The position numbers and the translations under genes were made by a program. Below are positions 35,536 to 43,991 of a stretch of 64,000 nucleotides of DNA, piece by piece. A model generated the notes under the pieces. It saw only the letters and a program-made list of their open reading frames with translations, was not told where the DNA came from and made no database searches. Origin of the DNA: Facklamia miroungae (GTDB lineage Bacteria > Bacillota > Bacilli > Lactobacillales > Aerococcaceae); the NCBI RefSeq assembly GCF_012396555.1, contig NZ_JAAXPS010000002.1:1-64000 (forward strand). Direction: 5' to 3'. How positions within the stretch are numbered: the first letter of the stretch is position 1; every line of letters starts with the position of its first letter.

Positions 35536-36838
35536 TCTGGTTCGGCTTATGTTTCATCAAGCTATTCCAGCTGTTATTGGTATGATAGTAATAGGATTGT
35601 ATCCACTGATGGATGGTATTTTTGCGGGTAATATTTTAGGTGAGAAGGCCTTGACGGCCTGTTCTGTTTCTGCGCCCATTACCTTTATTAATAATGGCGT
35701 AGCAACACTGATAGGAATTGGGAGCGCTTCGATTCTGTCCAGAGCCTTAGGAGAAGGTGACCAAGATAAAATTGATAAGATTATGGGAAACTTAATTTAT
35801 TGGGTGATATTGTTATCACTTGTAATTACCATATCTGGACTTCTTTTGGCTCCCTATTTTTTGGATATCTTGGGGGCAAGTGGAGAGATTAAGGAACTTG
35901 GTCTTCGATATGTAAGAATTATATTTTTAGGTTCGATATTTGTAAATTTTGCCCAATCCGCAACTATGGTAATGAGAGGAGAAGGTCAAATTAAAAAGGC
36001 GATGGTCATTATGGGTCTAGGGGCAGCTTTAAATATAGCACTTGATCCCATTTTTATGATTGCTATGGGCCAGCATGGAATAGAAGGGGTAGCTATAGCT
36101 ACTCTCATAGCTCAATTTGTTCAAGCCGGTGTTACTTTATATTATTTCCGTCGTCAGAGTAAAGTAGTGAAAATAGGTAAAATTAATAAGAACAAATATA
36201 TTTCAAAAGAAATGATGGGAGTAGGTGTTTCGGCCATGCTTATGCAGGTTTTGTTTATGGTTCAGCAAAGCTTGTTATATAAGCAAGCGTTTCAATATGG
36301 AGGCGATGAATGGGCAACTCTGATGGCAGCAACTCTTAGGTTTTATGGTTTCTCATTTATTCCGTTGTGGGGAATGAGTCAAGCGCTTCAACCTATTATT
36401 GGAGCAAATTTTGGCGCGAAACAGTATAAAAGAGTCAAGGAGACAATGAAAATTTTCATCATAGCTGGAACGATTCTAGCTTTGGTCTTCTACATTCCAG
36501 CTCAATTTTTTACTTCCAAACTCCTTTCCATTTTTAATGTAAGTCACGCGATTTTAGGAAATGGAATTGGACATTTTAAAATTTTCTACTCTGTTTATAT
36601 TCTTTATGCAGCAATGATTATGGCAATCACGTTTTTTCAATCCATTGGGAATGGGAAAAAAGCTGGAATTATTGTTATGTTAAGGCAATTAATCCTCTTC
36701 GTACCAGCTATGCTTATCTTTCCGGAATTATTTGGAAGTGGAGCAGTCTGGTGGACAGAGCCTCTAGTTGATTTCACTGTAATTGTTATCTCTCTAGTGA
36801 TGATGTTTAAAGAATTAAATAAGTTAAAAACCATTTAA
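35498..36838 (+). CDS. MATE-family multidrug efflux transporter
   Basis: 446 aa from ATG 35498, chosen because GAAGGAGGC is 7 bases upstream; an earlier in-frame ATG (35477) has no such site. Twelve helices. The MATE features AIPAVIGMIVIGLYPLMDGIFAG and GGDEWATLMAATLRFYGFSFIPLWGMSQALQPIIG (split in the two halves) are present. It resembles the MepA/NorM-like group. Export of cationic compounds controlled by the TetR-type repressor is the likely role. Confidence 0.9.
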   Translation: MEKTMKEKLLKDNLVRLMFHQAIPAVIGMIVIGLYPLMDGIFAGNILGEKALTACSVSAPITFINNGVATLIGIGSASILSRALGEGDQDKIDKIMGNLIYWVILLSLVITISGLLLAPYFLDILGASGEIKELGLRYVRIIFLGSIFVNFAQSATMVMRGEGQIKKAMVIMGLGAALNIALDPIFMIAMGQHGIEGVAIATLIAQFVQAGVTLYYFRRQSKVVKIGKINKNKYISKEMMGVGVSAMLMQVLFMVQQSLLYKQAFQYGGDEWATLMAATLRFYGFSFIPLWGMSQALQPIIGANFGAKQYKRVKETMKIFIIAGTILALVFYIPAQFFTSKLLSIFNVSHAILGNGIGHFKIFYSVYILYAAMIMAITFFQSIGNGKKAGIIVMLRQLILFVPAMLIFPELFGSGAVWWTEPLVDFTVIVISLVMMFKELNKLKTI

Positions 36839-37168
36839 ATTTTTGAACGCTATTATTGAAGAAACTATAACTTTGAATAATGATTATAGAATAATAAAAG
36901 TTTTAATTTTAAGTATAAAAATATTAGTTTTTAAAACATCTAATAATGTATTATTCCTACGATCTTATTATATTCTACTGGGTAAACGATTGGCTCTGAA
37001 TAAGCTAATGTTTAACTGGTTAGTTGTATATTTATATTAATTATGACGAAGATTGTGTTTAAATACAAAGAGAATCTAACTTAACCAGATGATTAAAAGG
37101 TTTTAAATAGTAGATCGGATTTGTTTGTTGACTCAAGTAAGCTTAGATTATATAAATCGGAGAGAAAT
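36839..37168. other. AT-rich intergenic region
   Basis: Very AT-rich. The 65-codon frame at 36843-37040 has no ribosome binding site and a composition like noise. Nothing else seen. Confidence 0.3.
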
Positions 37169-37218
37169 TTGACTCTCAAAAGTAAGTGTACTAATTTTCA
37201 CTTTTGGGAGTCAATTTG
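37169..37218. terminator. Bidirectional terminator overlapping a gene end
   Basis: TTGACTCTCAAAAGT (37169-37183) pairs with ACTTTTGGGAGTCAA (37200-37214), with one mismatch. The stop codon of the minus-strand gene at 37191 falls in the loop. Confidence 0.65.
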
Positions 37219-37550
37219 TTTTCATAGCTTTTCTTATTTATTTGCTTGATTACACTTCCTGAGTAACAAAGAAGCGAGATGTGATCTTTAATATTTTTAA
37301 GTAAATGATCTGGCACAATATTTTTTTGGTCTAAGATTCCAATTTCATAGTGACATTCAATAGGCAACTTTAAGCGCTGGTTAATGACTGTGGCACTGGT
37401 CAGAAAACGGGGATCGATCTTCTTTACCAAATAGTTAATTTGCATTACAATCGCTGCATGAAAAAAATCTAAATTTTGCTCATTTGACCCATTTTCAAAA
37501 TAATATTGATTAATGCTATCTTTTTCATGCATATTCGCTACTTCTGGCAT
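37191..37550 (-). CDS. SAM-riboswitch-controlled protein of unknown function
   Basis: 119 aa, soluble, no signal peptide or membrane helix. Not recognised. Features: an acidic/Asn-rich N-terminus, a central DFFHAAIVMQINYLVKKIDPRF helix-like part, the segment PIECHYEIGILDQKNIVPDHL, and two cysteines. It is preceded on its own strand by an intrinsic terminator (37614-37563) and a clear SAM-I riboswitch (37715-37619), with no other gene between. By the rule for S-box genes it should be expressed when S-adenosylmethionine is low, so a role in methionine, cysteine or SAM supply, or in uptake, is inferred from position only. An AAGAGTG site lies 7 bases before the ATG. Confidence 0.7.
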   Translation of the reverse strand: MPEVANMHEKDSINQYYFENGSNEQNLDFFHAAIVMQINYLVKKIDPRFLTSATVINQRLKLPIECHYEIGILDQKNIVPDHLLKNIKDHISLLCYSGSVIKQINKKSYENKLTPKSEN

Positions 37551-37562
37551 AAAATCACTCTT

Positions 37563-37614
37563 AAAAAATCCAATTAAATAGGCACAACTTCAAGAGTCGT
37601 GCCTATTAACTGGA
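37563..37614 (-). terminator. Riboswitch-associated intrinsic terminator
   Basis: On the minus strand, CCAGTTAATAGGCAC..ACT pairs with AGT..GTGCCTATTTAATTGG (one mismatch and one bulge), followed by ATTTTTT. It lies directly after the SAM riboswitch and before the gene, as expected of an S-box expression platform. Confidence 0.8.
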
Positions 37615-37618
37615 TAAG

Positions 37619-37715
37619 ACTTATCTTTCTCTTTTGAGTTGGAAGGAACACCTTGCCGAATGGTAGGTTGCTGAAGCGTCGTCGGGCTAATTCCCTCAGC
37701 TTACTCTCGATAAGT
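37619..37715 (-). ncRNA. SAM-I (S-box) riboswitch
   Basis: Read on the minus strand the segment carries the S-box core in order. P1 ACTTATC (37715-37709) closes with GATAAGT (37625-37619). Between them come GAGAGTAAGCTGAGGGA, then TTAGCCCGACGACGC with TTCAGCAACC (compare the consensus GAGGGA-TGGCCCGATGA-GCCCGGCAACC), then a hairpin ending in AAGGTGTTCC. The junction motifs and the closing helix fit the family closely. The terminator downstream supplies the OFF state when SAM is bound. Confidence 0.9.
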
Positions 37716-37793
37716 TGTGGTTGCTTAATTGTGAAGGATATTCACTTTTTAACAATAATCTGTTCATTTTTTAAATTTGGGGAATTACATAGT

Positions 37794-38720
37794 TTATTTC
37801 TCTTCTAATGTATCCTTGGTTACTAATTCTAATGGAGAAGCAATAGACTCCTCAACTTCTTTTTCATTTAAGTGGTTGATGGCTGCTTCGACAGCTAATC
37901 TACCCATTTCTTTAGGTTGTTGAGCGATCGTTGCAGCTAATTCGCCTTCTTTAACAGCTTCTAGACCATCGTCATTGCCATCAAATCCAACAACAAGCAC
38001 GTCTTCTTCTAGACCTGCTGCTTTGATAGCTTCAATAGCCCCTAAAGCCATTTCGTCATTTTGAGCAAAGACGGCCTTAACATCAGGGTGTGCCTGAAGA
38101 AGATTTTCCATAACCGTTAATCCTTCGGAACGGTTAAAGTTAGCAGACTGACTAGCGATAATATCTAATTTATCTTTCGCCCCCTCTTCAAAACCTTCAC
38201 CTCTTTCGTTAGTTGCAGAAGCGCCTGGAACCCCTTCTAATTGAATAACTTTTGAACCTTCTCCAACCTTTTCAATAATGAATTCAGCAGCCATCTTACC
38301 ACCTTCAACGTTATTAGAAGCAACTAATGAAACAACTTCACCATCTGCTGCATTTCTGTCGATTGTAATGACAGGAATATCTGCTTCGTTAGCGTTTTTA
38401 ATAGCTGGGACAATAGCGTCAGAATCGACAGGGTTGATCAGAAGAATATCGACACCTTGGGTCATTAAATCATCTAAACCGTTAAGCTGAGTTGTTGCGT
38501 CATCTTGTGCATCAACAACTTGTACAGTTGCTCCCATTTCCTTAGCAGCTTCTTCGACGCCTTTTTGTAAGTCGACAAAGAAAGGATTATTAGTGGTTGA
38601 AAGAGCTAAACCAATTGTATAGTCTTCTTTAGCCAAAACACCCGGTGCAATACTTAGGTTGGATAGAACGAGAGGGAAGATAGCGAATAGGGCGATAACA
38701 ATCTTTTTAATATTTTTCAT
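37794..38720 (-). CDS. rbsB: Ribose ABC transporter substrate-binding protein
   Basis: 308 aa. A two-lobe periplasmic-binding-type protein: YTIGLALSTTNNPFFVDLQKGVEEAAKEMG, the sugar-site ITIDRNA, and FAQNDEMALGAIEAI. The signal peptide (1-30) ends in VLAKE and has no cysteine, so no lipobox. Most Gram-positive RbsB proteins are lipoproteins, which makes this one odd. AAGGAGC precedes the ATG, and rbsC lies 20 bp upstream. Last gene of the rbs operon. No strong terminator before the SAM riboswitch. Confidence 0.92.
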   Translation of the reverse strand: MKNIKKIVIALFAIFPLVLSNLSIAPGVLAKEDYTIGLALSTTNNPFFVDLQKGVEEAAKEMGATVQVVDAQDDATTQLNGLDDLMTQGVDILLINPVDSDAIVPAIKNANEADIPVITIDRNAADGEVVSLVASNNVEGGKMAAEFIIEKVGEGSKVIQLEGVPGASATNERGEGFEEGAKDKLDIIASQSANFNRSEGLTVMENLLQAHPDVKAVFAQNDEMALGAIEAIKAAGLEEDVLVVGFDGNDDGLEAVKEGELAATIAQQPKEMGRLAVEAAINHLNEKEVEESIASPLELVTKDTLEEK

Positions 38721-38740
38721 ATAAATGCTCCTTTTTAATT

Positions 38741-39694
38741 TTATTTATCTTTACGATCTAATAAGACGGCGATTAAAATAACCACACCTTGAACAATTTG
38801 TTGGTAGAAGCTTGAAACACCTAATAAATTTAAGCCGTTATTTAATGTTCCAATGATTAATGCTCCGATTAAAGTTCCAACAATGCGACCATGACCTCCT
38901 GCCATACTTGTGCCACCAATCACGACAGCTGCAATGGCATCCATTTCATAAGCTACTCCGGCTGTTGGTTGAGCTGAATTTAACCGTGAAGTCAAAATCA
39001 GACCTGCAATGGATGCTAAGGCTCCTGAAATGGTATAAACAATGACTTTTACTCGATTACTATTAATTCCAGCAATATAAGCCGCTTTCTCATTGCCACC
39101 AACAGAAAAAGTTTTGCGACCAAAGGTTGTCTTATGCAAAAGACAATATAAGCCTGCAAAAACAATTAACATGAGAAGAACTGGCACTGGAATTTTCCAC
39201 AAATACCCCCTTCCAATAGATTCAAAAAATTGACCTCCTTCAAATTTCGTCAGAGGATTGCCCCCTGTTAGCACCAAAGTCAAGCCGCGATAAATAGTCA
39301 TTGTTGATAGGGTTGCGATAAACGGTACGACATTACCTTTAGTAATGATTACACCGTTAATGAATCCTAAAAGAGCACCAAGGACAACGCCTAAAAGGAC
39401 AGCCAGTATAGGGCTCATACCATACATCATTAAGTAAGCAACTATCGAACTCGATAAAGCTAGAATGGACCCGACTGACAAGTCGATACCTCCGGTTATG
39501 ATGACAAATGTCATTCCAAAAGCAATGAAAGCATTGATTGAGACTTGTCTGAGTAAGTTCAGTAAATTGTTAACTTTAATGAAGTTTGGGTTCAATACAC
39601 TTACTAACACAAATAAAATAATAAGCGCAAGTACCGGACCTAATCTTCTGAAATTCAATCGTTTTTGAAATGATTTTTTTCCCACTGTATCCAT
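38741..39694 (-). CDS. rbsC: Ribose ABC transporter permease
   Basis: 317 aa with about eight to ten helices. FVIITGGIDLSVGSILALSS and the VIGGTSMAGGHGRIVGTLIGALIIGTLNNGLNLLGV region are RbsC/AraH family hallmarks. The start overlaps the rbsA stop by one base (TAATG), with GGAGGG upstream. Confidence 0.93.
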   Translation of the reverse strand: MDTVGKKSFQKRLNFRRLGPVLALIILFVLVSVLNPNFIKVNNLLNLLRQVSINAFIAFGMTFVIITGGIDLSVGSILALSSSIVAYLMMYGMSPILAVLLGVVLGALLGFINGVIITKGNVVPFIATLSTMTIYRGLTLVLTGGNPLTKFEGGQFFESIGRGYLWKIPVPVLLMLIVFAGLYCLLHKTTFGRKTFSVGGNEKAAYIAGINSNRVKVIVYTISGALASIAGLILTSRLNSAQPTAGVAYEMDAIAAVVIGGTSMAGGHGRIVGTLIGALIIGTLNNGLNLLGVSSFYQQIVQGVVILIAVLLDRKDK

Positions 39695-41175
39695 TATTTC
39701 CCTCCTGTAGCCAAGGTCATGATGCGTTCTTCAGATAATTCTTCTTGAGTAAGACAACCATTTACTTGTCCTTCATGAATGACAAGTACACGATCACTGA
39801 CTCCAATGATTTCAGGTAGGTCACTTGAAACCATGATAATGCCCACACCGCGATCGGTTAATTCACGCATTAAAAGGTAAATTTCACGTTTAGCACCAAT
39901 GTCCACGCCGCGAGTGGGTTCATCCAAAATTAAAATTTGCGTACCTGCCGCAATCCATTTTGCTAAGACAACTTTCTGCTGATTTCCGCCTGATAAAGAC
40001 GATACAGGAAGATGCATACTGCCTGTTTTAATAGCTAAACGCTCAATCAATAATTGAACAAAATCTTCTTCTTCTTTGTTATGAATGAAGCCATGTTCAG
40101 AAAACTCATCGAGTGCAGTAATCCCAATATTGTCTTTAATAGAAAAGTCAAGAATTAAACCTTCTTCTTTACGATTTTCTGTTACATAGCCAATACCATT
40201 TTTAATGGCTTGTAGTGGGGAAGAAATTTGTATAACTTTATCATTAATAGCTATTGTTCCACGCTCAAGCGGATGTAAACCAAAGATAGCTGACATAATT
40301 TCCGTTCTTCCAGCTCCCATTAAACCAGAAACCCCTAGAATCTCACCTTGTTTTAGGGTAAAAGTGATATCTTTAAAAAGACCATTTACAGTTAAATCAT
40401 TGACTTCTAGAAGGGTACGACCGATTTTTGAGCGCTCACTTGGATAATAGTCACCAATATCACGTCCAACCATCGCACTCACAATTTCTTTCTCCTGGGT
40501 TTCTTTTATATCTCTAGTCATAATTGAAATGCCATCTCGCATGACCGTGATGCGATCACTGATTTCAAATATTTCTTTTAAACGATGTGAGATATAGACA
40601 ATAGCGACACCTTTTTGTTTAAGTTTACGAATAATCGAAAATAAAGTTACGATTTCTTTATCGGTCAAAGCCGCTGTAGGTTCGTCCATAATAATAACAG
40701 AAGCTTCATTCATTAAGATCTTAGCAATTTCAATGAGTTGTTGCTGACCAATGCTGAGTTTCCCCATAGAATCATTTAGATCAATTTGGATTCCCAATTG
40801 TTTTAAAACAGCTTCCGCCTTTTCTTCCATTGCTTGTTGATTACAAAAAATACCATATTTAGTCATTTCTTTGCCCATAAACATATTTTCTAAGACGGTC
40901 ATTTCTGGCCAAGTAATTAATTCTTGATGGATGAAGCTTATCCTGTGGTTTTCAGCGTCTTTAGGATTAGCGAACACGGTTTCTTTGCCATCAATTGTAA
41001 TTTTGCCCTGATCAGTTTTTAATAGACCGGTTAAAATGTTCATTAAGGTGGATTTGCCTGCGCCATTTTCACCCATTAATGAGTGTACCTCTCCAGCTTT
41101 TAAGTTGAAATGGACTCCTTTTAAGACTTGGTTCGCCGCGAATTGTTTATGGATATTAGTCATTTGAATTTCCAT
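39694..41175 (-). CDS. rbsA: Ribose ABC transporter ATP-binding protein (two ATPase domains)
   Basis: 493 aa with two nucleotide-binding domains. The first has GENGAGKSTLMNIL, the signature LSIGQQQLIEIAK and Walker B VIIMDEPTAALTDKE. The second has a degenerate Walker A (GLMGAGRTEIM), SGGNQQKVVLAKW and LILDEPTRGVDIGAK, as is normal for RbsA/MglA. ATG 41175 was chosen because AGGAGGAAT lies just before it. It follows rbsD by 10 bp. Confidence 0.95.
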   Translation of the reverse strand: MEIQMTNIHKQFAANQVLKGVHFNLKAGEVHSLMGENGAGKSTLMNILTGLLKTDQGKITIDGKETVFANPKDAENHRISFIHQELITWPEMTVLENMFMGKEMTKYGIFCNQQAMEEKAEAVLKQLGIQIDLNDSMGKLSIGQQQLIEIAKILMNEASVIIMDEPTAALTDKEIVTLFSIIRKLKQKGVAIVYISHRLKEIFEISDRITVMRDGISIMTRDIKETQEKEIVSAMVGRDIGDYYPSERSKIGRTLLEVNDLTVNGLFKDITFTLKQGEILGVSGLMGAGRTEIMSAIFGLHPLERGTIAINDKVIQISSPLQAIKNGIGYVTENRKEEGLILDFSIKDNIGITALDEFSEHGFIHNKEEEDFVQLLIERLAIKTGSMHLPVSSLSGGNQQKVVLAKWIAAGTQILILDEPTRGVDIGAKREIYLLMRELTDRGVGIIMVSSDLPEIIGVSDRVLVIHEGQVNGCLTQEELSEERIMTLATGGK

Positions 41176-41185
41176 AATATTCCTC

Positions 41186-41584
41186 CTAGAAAATGACGCC
41201 TGATTGCAAGATAACATTTGCATAAGGAGTCGCTTCACCCGTTCTTATGACAGCTTTAGTGATTTGGGTTTGGCTTTTGAAAGCCTCATGGTCAATAAAG
41301 ACAATCTCAATTGAGGAATCAAAAAGCGACTGGATTTTTTCTAATAAATTGGGATTGTGCTGCTTTATTTCTTCCGCTAAAATAATTCGTTCAACTTTCA
41401 TGTCATTGATCACTGCTTTTAAAACACTGATAAAATCAGGTTCACCAATACGAATCGCTAAGTCAATTTTTTCTATATTCTTAGTGATGGGAAGCCCGCA
41501 ATCTGCAATTGTTAGTTGATCGGTATGACCCATATCCGATAGAACCTTGGAGATATGACTATTTAATATTCCATGTTTTTTCAA
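41186..41584 (-). CDS. rbsD: D-ribose pyranase
   Basis: 132 aa. Converts beta-pyranose to beta-furanose ribose, the form used by ribokinase. KKHGILNSHISKVLSDMGHTDQLTIADCGLPI is the typical N-terminus, with the catalytic His (in SDMGHTD) and Asp. VIRTGEATPYANVILQSGV is the usual end. The start is taken as TTG 41584, because AAGGAGA is 9 bases upstream and homologues begin with MKKHG. GTG 41593 is too close to that site. It starts inside rbsK (26-bp overlap). Confidence 0.92.
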   Translation of the reverse strand: MKKHGILNSHISKVLSDMGHTDQLTIADCGLPITKNIEKIDLAIRIGEPDFISVLKAVINDMKVERIILAEEIKQHNPNLLEKIQSLFDSSIEIVFIDHEAFKSQTQITKAVIRTGEATPYANVILQSGVIF

Positions 41585-42467
41585 AATATACACTCTCCTT
41601 CATTTGCTTAATTGTTGGCATTCCGTTTTGAGCGCCTTCTTTACCGATTGATAGGGCGGCAGCCAGGTTGGCAAAACGAATGGCCTCTTCTAGTTCGAGG
41701 TGGTTTCCGATGGCAAAAGCGAGAGCTCCATTAAAGGTATCGCCAGCACCAGTTGTATCAATAATTTGCTCCGCTGTATAGGAGGGGACTCTAACCAGTT
41801 CATGTCCATTATGAAAGAGAGCTCCTTGAGATCCTAAGGTCACAATCATTTTATTAGGATATTGTGAGAGGATTTCTTCCATTGTTTGCTCGGGAAACAT
41901 CAATTGAAACTCATGTTCATTAGGGGTTATATAATCAATGGCTGCCATAAATTGCGAATCAAATTCACGCGCAGGAGCAGGGTTATAGATTATTTTACAT
42001 TGTTCATTTGCCAGGTTATTAAAGACAAATTCGACGGTCTCAGGCGAGCTTTCATTTTGGATCAAAATCAGATCACAGCTGCTGAGAAATGCTCGTTCTT
42101 TTGAAACATCTTCGCATGAGTAGGCGTCATTAGCTCCAGCTACATAAATGATCGTATTCTCTCCTTCCACCACATTGATAATAGCTGAACCAGAAGGAAG
42201 ATTTTGCTTCGTTTTGATATGTGAGACATCAATCTGGTTGTTTTCCAAATTCATTATTAAATTTGCACCAAAATTATCTGTTCCTACTGCTCCTAGCATA
42301 TATGTTTCTGCACCCAGTCGGCGAGTTGCAACGGCTTGATTAGCTCCTTTGCCACCAAAATAAGTTTCAAAGTTCTCACCAAAAATGGTTTCTCCTGCCT
42401 GAGGCCTTCGTTTAGAAGTCACTACAAAATCAGTTGAAATACTACCAATGACTGCCATTTTTACCAT
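41559..42467 (-). CDS. rbsK: Ribokinase
   Basis: 302 aa, PfkB family. The GGKGANQAVATRRLGA sugar-binding motif lies near residue 38. The C-terminal signature DTTGAGDTFNGALAFA carries the catalytic Asp and the anion hole (GAGD). It phosphorylates ribose to ribose 5-phosphate. It follows rbsR with a one-base overlap (TAATG) and has GGAGGTAG upstream. Confidence 0.95.
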   Translation of the reverse strand: MVKMAVIGSISTDFVVTSKRRPQAGETIFGENFETYFGGKGANQAVATRRLGAETYMLGAVGTDNFGANLIMNLENNQIDVSHIKTKQNLPSGSAIINVVEGENTIIYVAGANDAYSCEDVSKERAFLSSCDLILIQNESSPETVEFVFNNLANEQCKIIYNPAPAREFDSQFMAAIDYITPNEHEFQLMFPEQTMEEILSQYPNKMIVTLGSQGALFHNGHELVRVPSYTAEQIIDTTGAGDTFNGALAFAIGNHLELEEAIRFANLAAALSIGKEGAQNGMPTIKQMKESVYFEKTWNIK

Positions 42468-43447
42468 TATTCTACCTCCCTTAATGAATTTCTTTGTAAT
42501 AATTGTGGTTTGATTTGGATAATTTTAGAGGACTGTTGATCGATTTGTTGATTAATAATTGCGAGTAATAATTCCGTCCCTTGGTAACCAATCTGATAAG
42601 CAGGTTGTTCGATAGTAGTTAATCCCGGATGAGCATAGGCTCCAAAAACAATTCCATCATAGCCAATGATTTGTACATTCTTTGGGATAACATAACCGAA
42701 TTGACTCCACGCTTGAATAAGGGCTAAAGCGTAGATGTCATTAGGAGCAATTACAGTATCAATATTTGGATAGTTATGAATAATTTCCAACGCGACTTGA
42801 TCGGCAAATTCCATTTGGAAGGAAGGGGTAGAGTATATCTGATAAGTTATTTTGTGCTGATCAAAAACAGACTGCATGCCTTGCAATCGTAATTGGGACA
42901 CTTTAATATCCAATGGACCAGTCACGATTAGAATCGAGCCATGGTTAGTCTCTTTGATAGCTTGGCCGATTAATTTACCACCATAAAAATCATCCGAAAC
43001 CACTGCAAATCGGTCATGATCATTCATTCGATCCAATGAAACAGTCGGAACATTTTCAGGTGTATTCAAATGAGTCCCATCAATTTTGATTAAACCAGCA
43101 ACCTTATATTGCTTAAAAAAATGAAGATAGTTCTCACCAATTGCTTCTTGGCCCTCGGTATTGCCTAATAGAAGCATATAGCCGTGTTGCATCGCGCATT
43201 GTTCGACTCCCTTGATTAAGGAAGGGAAATAAGGATTAGTGATATCCGGAACCAATAATCCTAAGATCTTCATTGACTGTTTATTTAAAGATCTGGCAAT
43301 TTCATTAGGTATATAATTTAATTTTTTGATAGCAGTGAGGATCTTTTGTCTAGATTGCTCGCCCACATAACCACTGTTATTAATTAATCGTGACACAGTT
43401 GCAACTGAGACACCCGCTTCATCTGCTACATCACGAATTGTTGTCAA
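42467..43447 (-). CDS. rbsR: LacI-family ribose operon repressor
   Basis: 326 aa. The N-terminal helix-turn-helix is TIRDVADEAGVSVATVSRLINNSGYV with the hinge NEIARSLN, followed by a sugar-binding core (LGLLVPDITNPYFPSLIKGVEQ). First gene of the operon. The palindrome 20-40 bp upstream is its probable operator, so the operon is autoregulated and induced by ribose or a phosphate of it. Confidence 0.93.
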   Translation of the reverse strand: MTTIRDVADEAGVSVATVSRLINNSGYVGEQSRQKILTAIKKLNYIPNEIARSLNKQSMKILGLLVPDITNPYFPSLIKGVEQCAMQHGYMLLLGNTEGQEAIGENYLHFFKQYKVAGLIKIDGTHLNTPENVPTVSLDRMNDHDRFAVVSDDFYGGKLIGQAIKETNHGSILIVTGPLDIKVSQLRLQGMQSVFDQHKITYQIYSTPSFQMEFADQVALEIIHNYPNIDTVIAPNDIYALALIQAWSQFGYVIPKNVQIIGYDGIVFGAYAHPGLTTIEQPAYQIGYQGTELLLAIINQQIDQQSSKIIQIKPQLLQRNSLREVE

Positions 43448-43465
43448 TTACTTTCACATCCAATC

Positions 43466-43485
43466 ATGTGTAAACGGTTACACAT
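43466..43485. promoter_or_regulatory. RbsR operator / cre-like palindrome
   Basis: ATGTGTAA-ACGG-TTACACAT. The inner TGTAACCGTTTACA (minus strand) also fits the cre consensus TGWNANCGNTNWCA at every fixed position, so both RbsR and CcpA could bind here. Confidence 0.75.
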
Positions 43486-43489
43486 CCAT

Positions 43490-43517
43490 ATTATATAAAA
43501 TTTTTAAGGATTGTCAA
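43490..43517 (-). promoter_or_regulatory. rbs operon promoter
   Basis: Minus strand TTGACA (43517-43512), 16-bp spacer, TATAAT (43495-43490): perfect boxes. The operator follows just after the -10. Confidence 0.85.
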
Positions 43518-43940
43518 TATCTAAATGTTTGTTTAATAAGTGGAGATTATTCTAAAGATACATAATTTAAATAGTACCGCTAGCGATTGATAAAGCAGGA
43601 GAAAGCATTGTTAATATTAGGCTTTAACTTATTGCTTAAAAGAATTAAGTGAAAGAATAAAACAATACGAGTTTGATGAAGAAGTTTTGATCATTTAAGT
43701 TGTAAATTTATAGTAGAACTAACTAAAAATTATACTACCTCTATAATAGTAGTGGAGTTAGAAGCTACATAGTAGATGAAGGCGATGAGTAAACCTTATT
43801 AGGAGTTGTCTTTGAAGAAAAAATACATCCTTTATTATCTAGACTTGATGATGCTAAATGATATTGGAACATTCTTTATCAATAAAATCCCTAAACTACT
43901 TTAATATGGAAAAACTTAATGAGGTAAACTGAAAAAACTT
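43518..43940. other. Intergenic region with faint coding traces
   Basis: A frame near 43800-43860 reads GVVFEEKIHPLLSRLDDAK before a stop, probably a relic. No intact gene. Confidence 0.3.
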
Positions 43941-43971
43941 TTGACCTGCCCCTTAGGATCCGTGATATCAT
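43941..43971 (+). promoter_or_regulatory. MerR-type promoter with 19-bp spacer
   Basis: TTGACC (43941-43946) and TATCAT (43966-43971) are 19 bp apart. The spacer holds the dyad CTTAGGATCC. Over-long spacers with a central dyad are typical of promoters remodelled by MerR-family activators, here probably the regulator's own. Confidence 0.65.
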
Positions 43972-43991
43972 TTAATTAAGGAGGGAGAATC

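Noticed and set aside
36843-37040. 65-codon frame after the MATE gene
   Set aside because: Very AT-rich, no ribosome binding site and no recognisable features.
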